64,000 nt of DNA, taken from Octadecabacter temperatus. Lineage in GTDB: Bacteria > Pseudomonadota > Alphaproteobacteria > Rhodobacterales > Rhodobacteraceae. Positions 33,201 through 41,173 of the stretch are shown here, piece after piece. The stretch is from contig NZ_CP012160.1 of the NCBI RefSeq assembly GCF_001187845.1, forward strand, positions 868,001 to 932,000, given 5' to 3'. The position numbers and the translations under genes are program-made. Position 1 is the first letter of the stretch. Each line of letters begins with the position of its first letter. The notes under the pieces are model-generated. The model was not told the DNA's origin and did not search any database. It saw only the letters and a list, made by a program, of their open reading frames with translations.

Positions 33201-34111
33201 AGCACATAGTTCCAGCAATCCTGATCGCGTTGACGGCAATGCCGGCAACGGCGTTTGAACGGATGATGCGGAGCGATTGCCAGGTCGCCTTTGAAAAGCT
33301 CGCAGACATCATGCAGCCTGATGATGTGAATACTGCCGTTATGTCGCGCAGCATTCGTGTAAGCCCGCAAGGCTGGTGTGAAATGCGCGGCGGGACCGCG
33401 GGTTTGGAAGATGCACAGTTTGATACGCTTGAATGGCGTGCCGAAGGCATTACCCGTTGGACGCGTGACGGTATCCCACCACTTGCACTCGAGGTTCGTA
33501 TTTCCGGTATGGACCCTGATGAAATGCAAGGAGGTATAGACACGAAACGGCCCAACATAGACTTTGAGATGTTGTTGCGCCAACTGCCAGACGCCGGAAT
33601 GATCGTGATTGAACACGCGACGATGAACAATGGCGCGGGTGACAGCCTGACGGTTTCAGGCGTTTTTGAACGTGTGTTCCTGTCTTCACCTTCCATGATG
33701 CAGGTTTCCATGGGATCAGCAGCGTTTAAGGCGGGTTTGGTATCGATGACGCTTGAAGGCACCCATGAAAACCCGTTTGGCTTTGGGATCGACGTTGAAA
33801 TGCAGGGTGTTCCGCAAGCCCAGCGAGACGCGGCATTTGATCTGGTCTCAAGGTTGCCCGATGGCGTTCTTGATGGTGCATCCCGTGCAGAACTAACCGC
33901 ATACGCAGGTGATTTACCAAAGCCGGTCGGAGAACTTGAAGTGTCAGTTGGTTCAGAGCGGGGCCTTGGGCTGATGCAGGTTGGCATGTGGGCCTACAAC
34001 AGTTTCGAAGCAGTCATCAGCGATGAAGTCGATGGCAATGAGTTGGACATCCTCTTGGATGGGATAACCATTACAGCAGATTGGTCGCCTGATGCGCAAC
34101 TCGCGGATTAA
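33197..34111 (+). CDS. Exported protein of unknown function, second of a tandem pair
   Basis: The 304-residue paralogue overlaps the previous gene as ATGA. It has a signal peptide (IVPAILIALTAMPATA, cleaved before FER). Shared features with its neighbour are two cysteines in matching positions (RSDCQVAF, QGWCEMRG), FDTLEWRAEGITRWTRDGIPPLALEV and the ending LPKPVGELEVSVGSE ... GITITADWSP. Sequence identity looks low, so the duplication is old. Function is unknown; a two-component periplasmic complex expressed with FtsY is a reasonable inference. An EamA transporter gene follows after eight bases. Confidence 0.83.
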   Translation: MKHIVPAILIALTAMPATAFERMMRSDCQVAFEKLADIMQPDDVNTAVMSRSIRVSPQGWCEMRGGTAGLEDAQFDTLEWRAEGITRWTRDGIPPLALEVRISGMDPDEMQGGIDTKRPNIDFEMLLRQLPDAGMIVIEHATMNNGAGDSLTVSGVFERVFLSSPSMMQVSMGSAAFKAGLVSMTLEGTHENPFGFGIDVEMQGVPQAQRDAAFDLVSRLPDGVLDGASRAELTAYAGDLPKPVGELEVSVGSERGLGLMQVGMWAYNSFEAVISDEVDGNELDILLDGITITADWSPDAQLAD

Positions 34112-34119
34112 CTAGAAAC

Positions 34120-35022
34120 ATGGTTGATTGGCTTAACTCGATTGCTGGAACGCCCGAGGGGGCGAGACTGGCAATGGCGTTGGCGTTAATGTCTGCGCTT
34201 GCGCATGCGGCTTTTGGTGCGTTGCAAAAGGGGCGGCATGATCCGTGGTTAATGCGCGGATCGATTGACGCGTCTTTAGTTCTTATCTCGGCACCTGTTG
34301 CGCTGTTTGTGGTGCCTTGGCCCAGTTACGCGACCTTTATGATCTTACTCGGTGCGATGGTGGTGCATTTTGCCTACAAATTGACTGTGGCCCTCGCATA
34401 TGAACGGGCGGCTTACACTGTGGTTTACCCCGTCATTCGCGGCACGGGGCCATTGGTCACTGTGGTCGGCGCGACTCTGCTGTTCCAAGAGCATTTCACC
34501 GCGCTTCAATGGCTTGGCGTTGCGTGCCTGTCAGGGGCGATGTTGCTTTTGGCGTTGCGTAATATGGCTGCAGAAAAGGTTGACTTGCGCGGCCTCAAAA
34601 TTGGCCTTCTTTGGGCCGTTGCGGGTGGTTTGCTGGTTGCAATCTACACGGTCTATGACGCTTACGGAATCCGGCAAAGCCCTGATCCATTTACCTTTTT
34701 GGCGTGGTTCTTCTTTTTGACAGCCTTGGATTTTCCGATCTTGGCCGCGTTTCGCGCGCGCCGTTATGGCGTTCCGGGCGGTGTTGGTTCGCTGTTGCGA
34801 CGTGGCTTGGCAGGAGCGTTGATTGCGTGGGTTAGTTTTGGGGGCGTGATGATGGCGACGCGACTTGGTGGCGTGGGCGAGGCGGCTGTATTGCGTGAAA
34901 CCTCAACCGTGTTTGCGGCCCTTATTGGGTGGTTCATCTTGGGCGAAACCGTCGGGCCACGTCGCCTGATATTGATGGCATTTATCGCTTTGGGGGCTGT
35001 AATTGTGCAGCTTGGCGGTTAG
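34120..35022 (+). CDS. EamA/DMT-family membrane transporter
   Basis: The 300-residue protein has ten predicted hydrophobic segments in two EamA repeats, for example AYTVVYPVIRGTGPLVTVVGATLLFQEHFTALQWLGVACLSGAMLLL closing the first and AAVLRETSTVFAALIGWFILGETVGPRRLILMAFIALGAVIVQL closing the second. The conserved proline/glutamate pairs at each repeat end are present. Substrate is unknown. It probably belongs to the ftsY transcript, as no terminator separates the genes, and ispZ follows directly. It is not especially similar to the DMT proteins at 12604 and 55321. Confidence 0.9.
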   Translation: MVDWLNSIAGTPEGARLAMALALMSALAHAAFGALQKGRHDPWLMRGSIDASLVLISAPVALFVVPWPSYATFMILLGAMVVHFAYKLTVALAYERAAYTVVYPVIRGTGPLVTVVGATLLFQEHFTALQWLGVACLSGAMLLLALRNMAAEKVDLRGLKIGLLWAVAGGLLVAIYTVYDAYGIRQSPDPFTFLAWFFFLTALDFPILAAFRARRYGVPGGVGSLLRRGLAGALIAWVSFGGVMMATRLGGVGEAAVLRETSTVFAALIGWFILGETVGPRRLILMAFIALGAVIVQLGG

Positions 35023-35031
35023 GTGAACGGG

Positions 35032-35655
35032 ATGAGTGAAAAATCAGTGAACCCCGTCTTGAAGCAGGTCCTAGAATTGGGGCCAACAATCGTCTTCTTC
35101 GTGATCTATTTACGGATCAAAGAAGAGATCTACACCTTTGGTGGAACCGAGTATTCTGGCTTCATTGTTGCGACGATTGTTTTCGTACCGATCCTTTTGG
35201 CGTCTATGGCGGTGCTTTGGTATCTGACCGGAAAACTTAGCCGTATTCAGGTGTTTACAGCATTTATGGTCATCTTCTTTGGGGCCTTAACAGCATGGTT
35301 CAACGATGAGCGGTTCTTCAAGATGAAGACATCTATCGTGAACGGGCTGTTCGCGGTGATCCTTGGAATTGGACTGATGCGCGGAAAAAGCCTGCTGCAA
35401 TACGTGATGGGTGACATGATCCCAATGGAGCAGGAAGGCTGGATGATCCTCACCAAACGTTTGGCGATCGGGTTTGCGGTACTGGCAATTGCCAACGAGT
35501 TCGTATGGCGCACCATGTCGACGGACGCATGGGTGAAAATCGAAACCTTCGCGTTTCCAGCGGCGTTGTTTCTGTTTTTATGGGCGCAGATCGTCATGCT
35601 TCAGAAATACGTGATTGAGCCAGATGAAGACGTAAGCGACAGTGAAAACCGCTAA
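35032..35655 (+). CDS. ispZ: Septation protein A / intracellular septation IspZ
   Basis: The 207-residue inner-membrane protein matches the YciB/IspZ family: KQVLELGPTIVFFVIYLRI at the start, YLTGKLSRIQVFTAFMVIFFGALTAWFNDERFFKMKTSIVNGLFAVILGIGLMRGKSLL in the centre and LTKRLAIGFAVLAIANEFVWR, with about five transmembrane segments. It contributes to cell division and envelope integrity in other bacteria. I prefer the ATG at 35032 (AGG eight bases upstream) over GTG at 35023. Its stop interlocks with the PilZ gene's stop on the other strand. Confidence 0.95.
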   Translation: MSEKSVNPVLKQVLELGPTIVFFVIYLRIKEEIYTFGGTEYSGFIVATIVFVPILLASMAVLWYLTGKLSRIQVFTAFMVIFFGALTAWFNDERFFKMKTSIVNGLFAVILGIGLMRGKSLLQYVMGDMIPMEQEGWMILTKRLAIGFAVLAIANEFVWRTMSTDAWVKIETFAFPAALFLFLWAQIVMLQKYVIEPDEDVSDSENR

Positions 35656-35933
35656 GCGGACACTCGAAGATCGCGAATGTTGTGCAGCCCATTGATCGTC
35701 AATTCGTTTTCGAACCTGAGCCCTGTTATCTTTTCCATTGACCACATCACGACTGCACGCGTTTGCCCGAAGGTGTAGTCCAGCACGATTGTATCGCCTT
35801 TTTTGAATGGGTGATCGGTCATGATACATCCGCCGCCTAAGCTAATGTTGCAGATCGTGGCGCCAAGCATTTCCGGTCCTTGGCGTATCACAATAGGGAA
35901 ATTTGCGGGATAACGCTTTTGACGGGATGACAT
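35652..35933 (-). CDS. PilZ-domain protein
   Basis: The 93-residue protein is a single PilZ domain: the c-di-GMP binding pattern RxxxR appears as SSRQKRYPANFPIV near the N-terminus and the second motif (D/N)xSxxG as CNISLGGGCIMT. The rest, GDTIVLDYTFGQTRAVVMWSMEKITGLRFENEL, is the beta-barrel. Such proteins link cyclic di-GMP to motility, cellulose or adhesion. The N-terminal arginines are shifted relative to the classical consensus, so binding strength is uncertain. The first few residues may lie outside the domain. Confidence 0.87.
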   Translation of the reverse strand: MSSRQKRYPANFPIVIRQGPEMLGATICNISLGGGCIMTDHPFKKGDTIVLDYTFGQTRAVVMWSMEKITGLRFENELTINGLHNIRDLRVSA

Positions 35934-36058
35934 GGCAACTCCTAACTCACTTCCCCAATGTCGCGGGCAAATATGTAGAAGTGGTTAACCACCCTTGAAA
36001 AGTACGCCTTGGTTCGCTTTTGCGAGGAAATGACTGCGAGCAGCAAAGGGCAAGTTGG

Positions 36059-36087
36059 TTGACGTCAAACATGCACAGGCGTATTCG
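36059..36087 (+). promoter_or_regulatory. Promoter of metZ
   Basis: TTGACG (36059-36064) and TATTCG (36082-36087) are 17 bases apart. The predicted transcription start, about seven bases later, coincides with the first base of the SAM-II riboswitch stem. Confidence 0.6.
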
Positions 36088-36093
36088 ACACTT

Positions 36094-36147
36094 AGTGGCG
36101 ATTTGTTACCGGATTGCGGGCCACTTTAAATATTCTGCTAAAAAGGG
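36094..36147 (+). promoter_or_regulatory. SAM-II riboswitch
   Basis: The P1 stem AGTGG (36094-36098)/CCACT (36121-36125), the loop GATTTGTTACCGGATTGC and the 3' strand TAAA...GCTAAAAAGGG match the SAM-II (metA-motif) consensus found in Alphaproteobacteria. S-adenosylmethionine stabilises an H-type pseudoknot in which the AAAAAGGG end is captured. It lies 64 bases before the metZ start, farther than in examples where it directly masks the ribosome-binding site. Confidence 0.93.
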
Positions 36148-36156
36148 AACGGGTTT

Positions 36157-36195
36157 GCCCCGATACCTTTGCCGGTGTCGGGGCTTTGTCGTTCA
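36157..36195 (+). terminator. Putative attenuator hairpin between the riboswitch and metZ
   Basis: GCCCCGATACC (36157-36167) pairs with GGTGTCGGGGC (36174-36184), one mismatch, loop of six, followed by TTTGTCGTTC. It stands between the riboswitch and metZ. ACCTTT at 36165-36170 can instead pair with the AAAGG inside the riboswitch pseudoknot strand. Confidence 0.6.
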
Positions 36196-36211
36196 AAAGG
36201 GGACACACGAG

Positions 36212-37390
36212 ATGAATAATTGGAAGAAACGCACCAAAGCGGTGCATGCAGGTACACGTCGCAGCCAGTACGGCGAGGTCAGCGAAGCTGTCTTTTTGAC
36301 GCAAGGGTTTGTTTACCCTTCAGCCGAGGCCGCAGAAGCGCGTTTTGAGGCCTTGGGCGAGGATGAATTTATCTACGCCCGCTACGGCAACCCAACTGTT
36401 CGCATGTTCGAAGACCGCATGGCGTCATTGCTGGGCTATGAAGACGCGTTTGCCTGTACGTCCGGTATGGCTGCGGTGTCTGGCGCGCTGACGGCGCTGT
36501 TGAAAGCGGGCGATCATGTTGTGTCCAGCCGCGCGTTGTTTGGGTCATGTTTATATGTTCTTGAAGACATCCTTGCGCGCTTCGGCGTGGAAATCACGCT
36601 TGTGGATGGTACGGACAACGCCGCATGGGATGCTGCGATCCGGCCAGATACGACGCTGGTATTCCTTGAATCCATTTCCAATCCAACACTCGAAGTCGTT
36701 GATCTGCGCCATGTCTGCGAAACCGCCCATAAGGTCGGCGCGCTGGTGCTTGTGGATGACGCGATGGCAACACCGATCTATTCTTATGCCGCTGAATGCG
36801 GGGCTGATTTGGCCTTGGTGTCGACCACGAAACACGTGGACGGGCAGGGGCGCATGCTGGGCGGTTTGATCGCTGGCAACAAAGACTTAGTGCGTGGGCC
36901 CATTGAAACTTACATGAAACACACCGGCGGCGCGATGAACCCGTTTACGGCGTGGACGCACCTTAAGGCGTTGGAAACGCTCGATTTACGTGTGAACCAA
37001 CAGTCCAGCACGACCTTGGCAATCGTTGAGGCCCTTGATGGGCACCCGAAACTTAACGCTGTGCGCTACCCGACCCATTCCGGCCATCCGCAGCATGAAC
37101 TTGCACGTGCCCAGGCGGATTCAGGCGGGACAGTGATGGCGTTGGAAGTGAAGGGCGGCAAAGAGGCCTGCTTCAAGTTTCTTAACGCGCTGGAATTGTT
37201 CACCATTTCAAACAACTTCGCCGATGCTAAGTCCATCGTAACCCACCCTGCAACGACCACCCATCAGCGCCTTCCACAGGACCAGAAAGACTTGCTTGGG
37301 ATTTCGGGCGGCTTGGTGCGCTTGTCTGCGGGGCTTGAGGATGCGGGTGATCTGATTGACGATCTGTTGGCCGCGCTCGACGCAATCTAG
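36212..37390 (+). CDS. metZ: O-succinylhomoserine sulfhydrylase
   Basis: The 392-residue PLP enzyme of the Cys/Met metabolism family has the cofactor lysine in STTKHVDGQGRMLGG (about residue 208), YARYGNPTVRMFEDRMA, TSGMAAVSGALTALL and LVRLSAGLEDAGDLIDDL. MetZ converts O-succinylhomoserine and sulfide to homocysteine. The specificity (succinyl rather than acetyl) is inferred from the clade. The ATG at 36212, with AAGGGG upstream, matches the family start MNNWKKRTKAVHAGTRRS; longer reading would run through the riboswitch. Expression should fall when S-adenosylmethionine is plentiful. Confidence 0.94.
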   Translation: MNNWKKRTKAVHAGTRRSQYGEVSEAVFLTQGFVYPSAEAAEARFEALGEDEFIYARYGNPTVRMFEDRMASLLGYEDAFACTSGMAAVSGALTALLKAGDHVVSSRALFGSCLYVLEDILARFGVEITLVDGTDNAAWDAAIRPDTTLVFLESISNPTLEVVDLRHVCETAHKVGALVLVDDAMATPIYSYAAECGADLALVSTTKHVDGQGRMLGGLIAGNKDLVRGPIETYMKHTGGAMNPFTAWTHLKALETLDLRVNQQSSTTLAIVEALDGHPKLNAVRYPTHSGHPQHELARAQADSGGTVMALEVKGGKEACFKFLNALELFTISNNFADAKSIVTHPATTTHQRLPQDQKDLLGISGGLVRLSAGLEDAGDLIDDLLAALDAI

Positions 37391-37554
37391 GGCCGATTTG
37401 TCGTTTACCGTGATGGACTAGCCTTTTCAGGGCTTTAAGGTCATTGTTTAAGGCGTATTGTTGGCAGGTTCACGCTTCGGGAGCACTATTGGTGGAAAAC
37501 GATCACGATCATCCCCATGTTGAGGTTCTACGTGCCGCATCGAAAGGCGACGAC

Positions 37555-38658
37555 ATGAACATTCAGACCGGTGAGCCAGAGCGCACATTGACCCACGCCG
37601 AAGCAGCCGAGGCATTGGCCTTGTTACGCCATTGGGCAGGACAGGTGAGCGAAGAAGAAGTTGCAGCGCTTGATCCATTGGTGTCGCGTTTGGTGCCAGG
37701 CCGTGAGCTGAGCAATTATCCAGCGCTTGCGCGTGCCTATCCTGAAGAGTTCGAGGTTGATGAAACCTATAAGGCGTCCATGCCGGACCTACAGAATGGC
37801 CCAAGCAGCCTGATCAAAGGCGCAAAACGTGCGATCCAGCATGTAGGGATTTCCAACTTCCGCTTGCCGATCCGGTTTCATCGCCGCGATGGGGACGATC
37901 TGACGCTTGAAACTTCCGTCACGGGCACGGTCAGCCTTGAGGCCGAAAAGAAGGGCATCAACATGTCTCGCATAATGCGGACATTCTACAAGCATGCGGA
38001 AAAGACGTTTAGTTTCGAAGTGATCGATGCAGCCCTTGATGCGTATAAGACGGATTTGGAAAGCTTTGATGCCCGCATCATGATGCGCACGTCCTTCCCG
38101 ATGAAAGTAGACTCGCTGCGTTCTGGCCTGTCGGGATACCAATATTACGACATCGCGCTTGAGCTGATCGAGGCCGACGGCGTACGCAAAAAGATCGTGC
38201 ATTTGGATTACGTCTATTCCAGCACATGCCCGTGTTCTTTGGAGCTGTCAGAACATGCGCGCCAGTTCCGTGGGCAACTTGCCACGCCACATTCGCAGCG
38301 GTCCGTCGCGCGGGTGTCGGTAGAAATGGCCCAAGACGCCGACATTTTGTGGTTCGAAGACCTGATCGACATGTGTCGTGCGGCCGTTCCAACCGAAACG
38401 CAAGTCATGGTAAAACGCGAAGACGAGCAGGCCTTTGCAGAACTCAATGCTGCCAACCCGATCTTCGTCGAAGACGCCGCACGCCTTTTTGCTGAGACAT
38501 TTCAAGCGGATAAGCGGATCACAGATTACCGCGTGATCGCGTCCCATCAAGAAAGCCTACACAGCCATGATGCCGTCTCTGTCTTGACCGAAGGCAGCAC
38601 GTTTGACGCGGAATCCCTCGATCCGCGTCTGTTCGCGACGTTGTTTCACGTTGGCTAG
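37555..38658 (+). CDS. folE2: Type IB GTP cyclohydrolase FolE2
   Basis: The 367-residue protein is the metal-flexible GTP cyclohydrolase I of the FolE2/DUF198 family, the first step of folate synthesis. Recognisable are GISNFRLPIRFHRRDG, EKKGINMSRIMRTFYK, the catalytic cysteine in SSTCPCSLELSEHARQF, and TPHSQRSVARVSVE. FolE2 is used by many bacteria when zinc is limiting or as sole enzyme. The start at 37555 gives the family-like N-terminus; about 75 bases of open frame upstream are non-conserved. No Zur-like palindrome was found in the 164-base upstream gap. The stop shares CTAG with the convergent gene. Confidence 0.93.
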   Translation: MNIQTGEPERTLTHAEAAEALALLRHWAGQVSEEEVAALDPLVSRLVPGRELSNYPALARAYPEEFEVDETYKASMPDLQNGPSSLIKGAKRAIQHVGISNFRLPIRFHRRDGDDLTLETSVTGTVSLEAEKKGINMSRIMRTFYKHAEKTFSFEVIDAALDAYKTDLESFDARIMMRTSFPMKVDSLRSGLSGYQYYDIALELIEADGVRKKIVHLDYVYSSTCPCSLELSEHARQFRGQLATPHSQRSVARVSVEMAQDADILWFEDLIDMCRAAVPTETQVMVKREDEQAFAELNAANPIFVEDAARLFAETFQADKRITDYRVIASHQESLHSHDAVSVLTEGSTFDAESLDPRLFATLFHVG

Positions 38659-39080
38659 GTTAGTACGTCGCGCTTGAACATCGCGCGCGCATAAAGCCAT
38701 TGCGCGATCGCGAGGGCGATTATGGCCACCGTGAACAACATCTCAAAACTGGTCATCGTTGAAACAGCTGAGACTTCTGCAAAGAACAGATTGCGGATAC
38801 TTGTTGCGGCCATCGCAATGAACGCTGCCAAATAAACGGGCACTGAAAAGCGGGACCGCAACAGCAACAACAGAGAACCCGCCACCGCAAGCCAGACCGC
38901 GAGCGCCCATGTCGCCATTGTCCAAGTTGGGAATGCCTCAAGGAATGCGAGGCGTTCAGCCGTGAAGTTTGCGATGTAGTTTTCGTTGCGCGAAACAGTC
39001 ATGACGTAGTCCATTGCGCCCATCGCGTTCCAAGCCAACGTTAGGCCACCAACAGTCCATAAATGCCAAGGTGTTTTCAT
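38655..39080 (-). CDS. Four-helix membrane protein of unknown function
   Basis: The 141-residue protein has four hydrophobic segments: WHLWTVGGLTLAWNAMGAMDYV, WTMATWALAVWLAVAGSLLLLL, VPVYLAAFIAMAATSI and MLFTVAIIALAIAQWLYA. Charged residues sit in the loop RNENYIANFTAERLAFLEAFP. It resembles small DUF-type membrane proteins of Rhodobacteraceae with a conserved G-x-x-D-Y near the first helix. No function is known. The gene is transcribed alone against folE2, whose stop it interlocks with. Confidence 0.8.
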   Translation of the reverse strand: MKTPWHLWTVGGLTLAWNAMGAMDYVMTVSRNENYIANFTAERLAFLEAFPTWTMATWALAVWLAVAGSLLLLLRSRFSVPVYLAAFIAMAATSIRNLFFAEVSAVSTMTSFEMLFTVAIIALAIAQWLYARAMFKRDVLT

Positions 39081-39221
39081 TTCGATCTCCAGTTTTCGCG
39101 TCGTGTTTCAGCATCTATAGTACAGTTTGGCAAAAATTCAGATAGTGAACTGCGCGACTGGACGTCGGATGGACCTCTGCTATGAGTCTGGCAGGCCCAA
39201 TTTATCAAAACGGAAACCGCC

Positions 39222-39665
39222 ATGACCGCCACACAACGCATCGTCCTTTCCAGTGATCACGCCGATATCGAGCTTCGCCAGACCATCGCAAAGCACGTGG
39301 CGGCGAAAGGTTACGAAGTTGTCGACATCGGCCCGATGACGTCGGAAAGCACGCACTACCCCATTCATGGCGAGGCCGCTGCGCAAAAGGTTGCGTCTGG
39401 TGACTGTCAGCTTGGGATTATTCTATGCGGTACAGGGCAGGGCATCATGATGGCTGCCAACAAGGTAAAGGGCATTCGTTGTGGCGTTTGCTCTGACACG
39501 TTTTCTGCCCGCATGATCCGCCAGCACAATGATGCGAACATGCTGTCTCTTGGTGCACGGGTCACAGGCGAAGGTTTGGCTCTTGATATCGTTGATGCCT
39601 ATTTGGATGCCGAATTTGAGGGCGGACGCCATGCAACACGCGTGGCGATGATCGAACCTAGCTAA
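39222..39665 (+). CDS. rpiB: Ribose-5-phosphate isomerase B
   Basis: The 147-residue RpiB/LacAB protein begins RIVLSSDHADIELRQTIAKHVAAKGYEVVDIGP and has the active-site CGTGQGIMMAANKVKGIRCGVC with the catalytic cysteine near residue 66, then RQHNDANMLSLGARV. It interconverts ribose-5-phosphate and ribulose-5-phosphate, the latter also being the substrate of RibBX in this window. Some homologues isomerise other sugars such as allose-6-phosphate or erythrulose phosphates; this one cannot be separated from those. It starts at an ATG 141 bases after the divergent membrane protein gene. Confidence 0.92.
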   Translation: MTATQRIVLSSDHADIELRQTIAKHVAAKGYEVVDIGPMTSESTHYPIHGEAAAQKVASGDCQLGIILCGTGQGIMMAANKVKGIRCGVCSDTFSARMIRQHNDANMLSLGARVTGEGLALDIVDAYLDAEFEGGRHATRVAMIEPS

Positions 39666-39719
39666 TGGCAAGGTGCGTCGTCGCTTGACACGGCGCTTCC
39701 CTCAAGCCAACCGTTACCC

Positions 39720-41171
39720 ATGTTAGACGTACGCCCTGTTGGATATGTGATCGGCCTTTTGGTCGCGGCCCTTGGGGTCACTATGTTCGCGCCTTTGCTG
39801 GCCGATCTGGTGTCGGGCAATGGGCATTGGCCGGCGTTCCTTGAAAGTGCTGTCATAACTATTCTCGTGGGCGGGCTTGTGTCTTTGGCGTGCCAGAACG
39901 GGGTCTCTTCCGGGCTAAGCATTCGTCAAACCTTCCTATTAACAACGCTTGTTTGGCTGGCGCTGCCGCTGTTTGGGTCCTTGCCGTTCATGTTGGGCGG
40001 GTCCGAGTTGAACTTTACCGACGCCTTCTTTGAGGCGATGTCAGGGCTGACGACCACGGGGTCGACTGTCATCACAGGAATTGAGACCCTCCCTGAGGGG
40101 CTAAAGCTGTGGCGCGGTGTGCTTCAATGGCTTGGCGGCATTGGTATTATTGTTGTGGCGATGGTGTTCCTGCCGGAACTGCGCGTTGGTGGTATGCAGA
40201 TCTTCCGAAGCGAAGGCTTTGATACGATGGGTAAAATCCTACCCCGCGCGACTGAGATTTCGTCACGTATTTCGGTCATCTATGTCGGGCTGACGATGGC
40301 CTGCACGATCACTTATTCAGCGATGGGGATGAACAACTTCGACGCCTTCATCCACGCCATGACGACGATCGCGACAGGGGGGTTTGCCAATTACGATGCG
40401 TCCTTCGGGATGTTTGGCCCTGGGGTGGAATATGCCAGCGTTGTCTTCATGCTGCTCGCTGCGTTGCCGTTTGTGCGCTACGTTCAGTTGATATCAGGCG
40501 GTGGCGCGATGCCGCTTTTCAAGGATAGCCAAATTCGGACGTTCTTTTTTGTCGCCATAACGTTGGTCTTCGTTTTGTCTTTGTGGCAATGGGCCCAAAG
40601 TGAGCGCATGAACGAAACGGCGTTCCGCCAATCGCTGTTTAACGTTGTCTCTATTTTGACCGGCACCGGATATGCCAGCGCGGATTACATGCAGTGGGGG
40701 CCATTTGCCGTCACGATGTTCTTCTTCATTGGCCTCATCGGGGGCTGTGCGGGATCGACAGCATGCAGTGTGAAAATCTTCCGCTACCAACTTCTGTTCA
40801 CATCCATCAAAGCGCAAATTAGGCGCATCCATTCCCCGAATGGGATCTTCACGCCGCGCTATCAGGGCCGCGCTGTTGGCGATGACGTTCTGAACTCGGT
40901 TATGGCGTTCTTTGTGGCGTTCATGGTGGCGATTGGCGTTGTTGGGGTCGCCTTGGCGTTTACGGGGCTCGATTTCATTACCTCAATTTCAGGCGCGGCA
41001 ACCGCACTTGCAAACGTCGGACCTGGGCTCGGCAATGAAATCGGCCCAGCGGGGAGTTTCGCTGGGCTGAACGATACCGCAAAATGGATACTCGCAATCG
41101 CGATGCTGGTTGGACGGCTTGAGATCATGGCCGTCTTCACTATCATCAGCTGGCATTTCTGGAGAGACTAA
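39720..41171 (+). CDS. trkH: TrkH-family potassium uptake protein
   Basis: The 483-residue membrane protein has about ten hydrophobic segments and the four-fold pore-loop pattern of Trk channels: AMSGLTTTGSTVI, MTTIATGGFANYDASF, LTGTGYASADYMQWG and ATALANVGPGLG each contain the filter glycine. TrkH forms the potassium-translocating subunit that works with cytosolic TrkA, which is not encoded here. The start is an ATG preceded by no strong ribosome-binding site; the reading frame has the usual N-terminus. The following ThDP enzyme gene starts two bases after its stop. Confidence 0.92.
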   Translation: MLDVRPVGYVIGLLVAALGVTMFAPLLADLVSGNGHWPAFLESAVITILVGGLVSLACQNGVSSGLSIRQTFLLTTLVWLALPLFGSLPFMLGGSELNFTDAFFEAMSGLTTTGSTVITGIETLPEGLKLWRGVLQWLGGIGIIVVAMVFLPELRVGGMQIFRSEGFDTMGKILPRATEISSRISVIYVGLTMACTITYSAMGMNNFDAFIHAMTTIATGGFANYDASFGMFGPGVEYASVVFMLLAALPFVRYVQLISGGGAMPLFKDSQIRTFFFVAITLVFVLSLWQWAQSERMNETAFRQSLFNVVSILTGTGYASADYMQWGPFAVTMFFFIGLIGGCAGSTACSVKIFRYQLLFTSIKAQIRRIHSPNGIFTPRYQGRAVGDDVLNSVMAFFVAFMVAIGVVGVALAFTGLDFITSISGAATALANVGPGLGNEIGPAGSFAGLNDTAKWILAIAMLVGRLEIMAVFTIISWHFWRD

Positions 41172-41173
41172 GC

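Noticed and set aside
37391-37554. Zur operator before folE2
   Set aside because: No palindrome resembling the alphaproteobacterial Zur site is visible in the gap.
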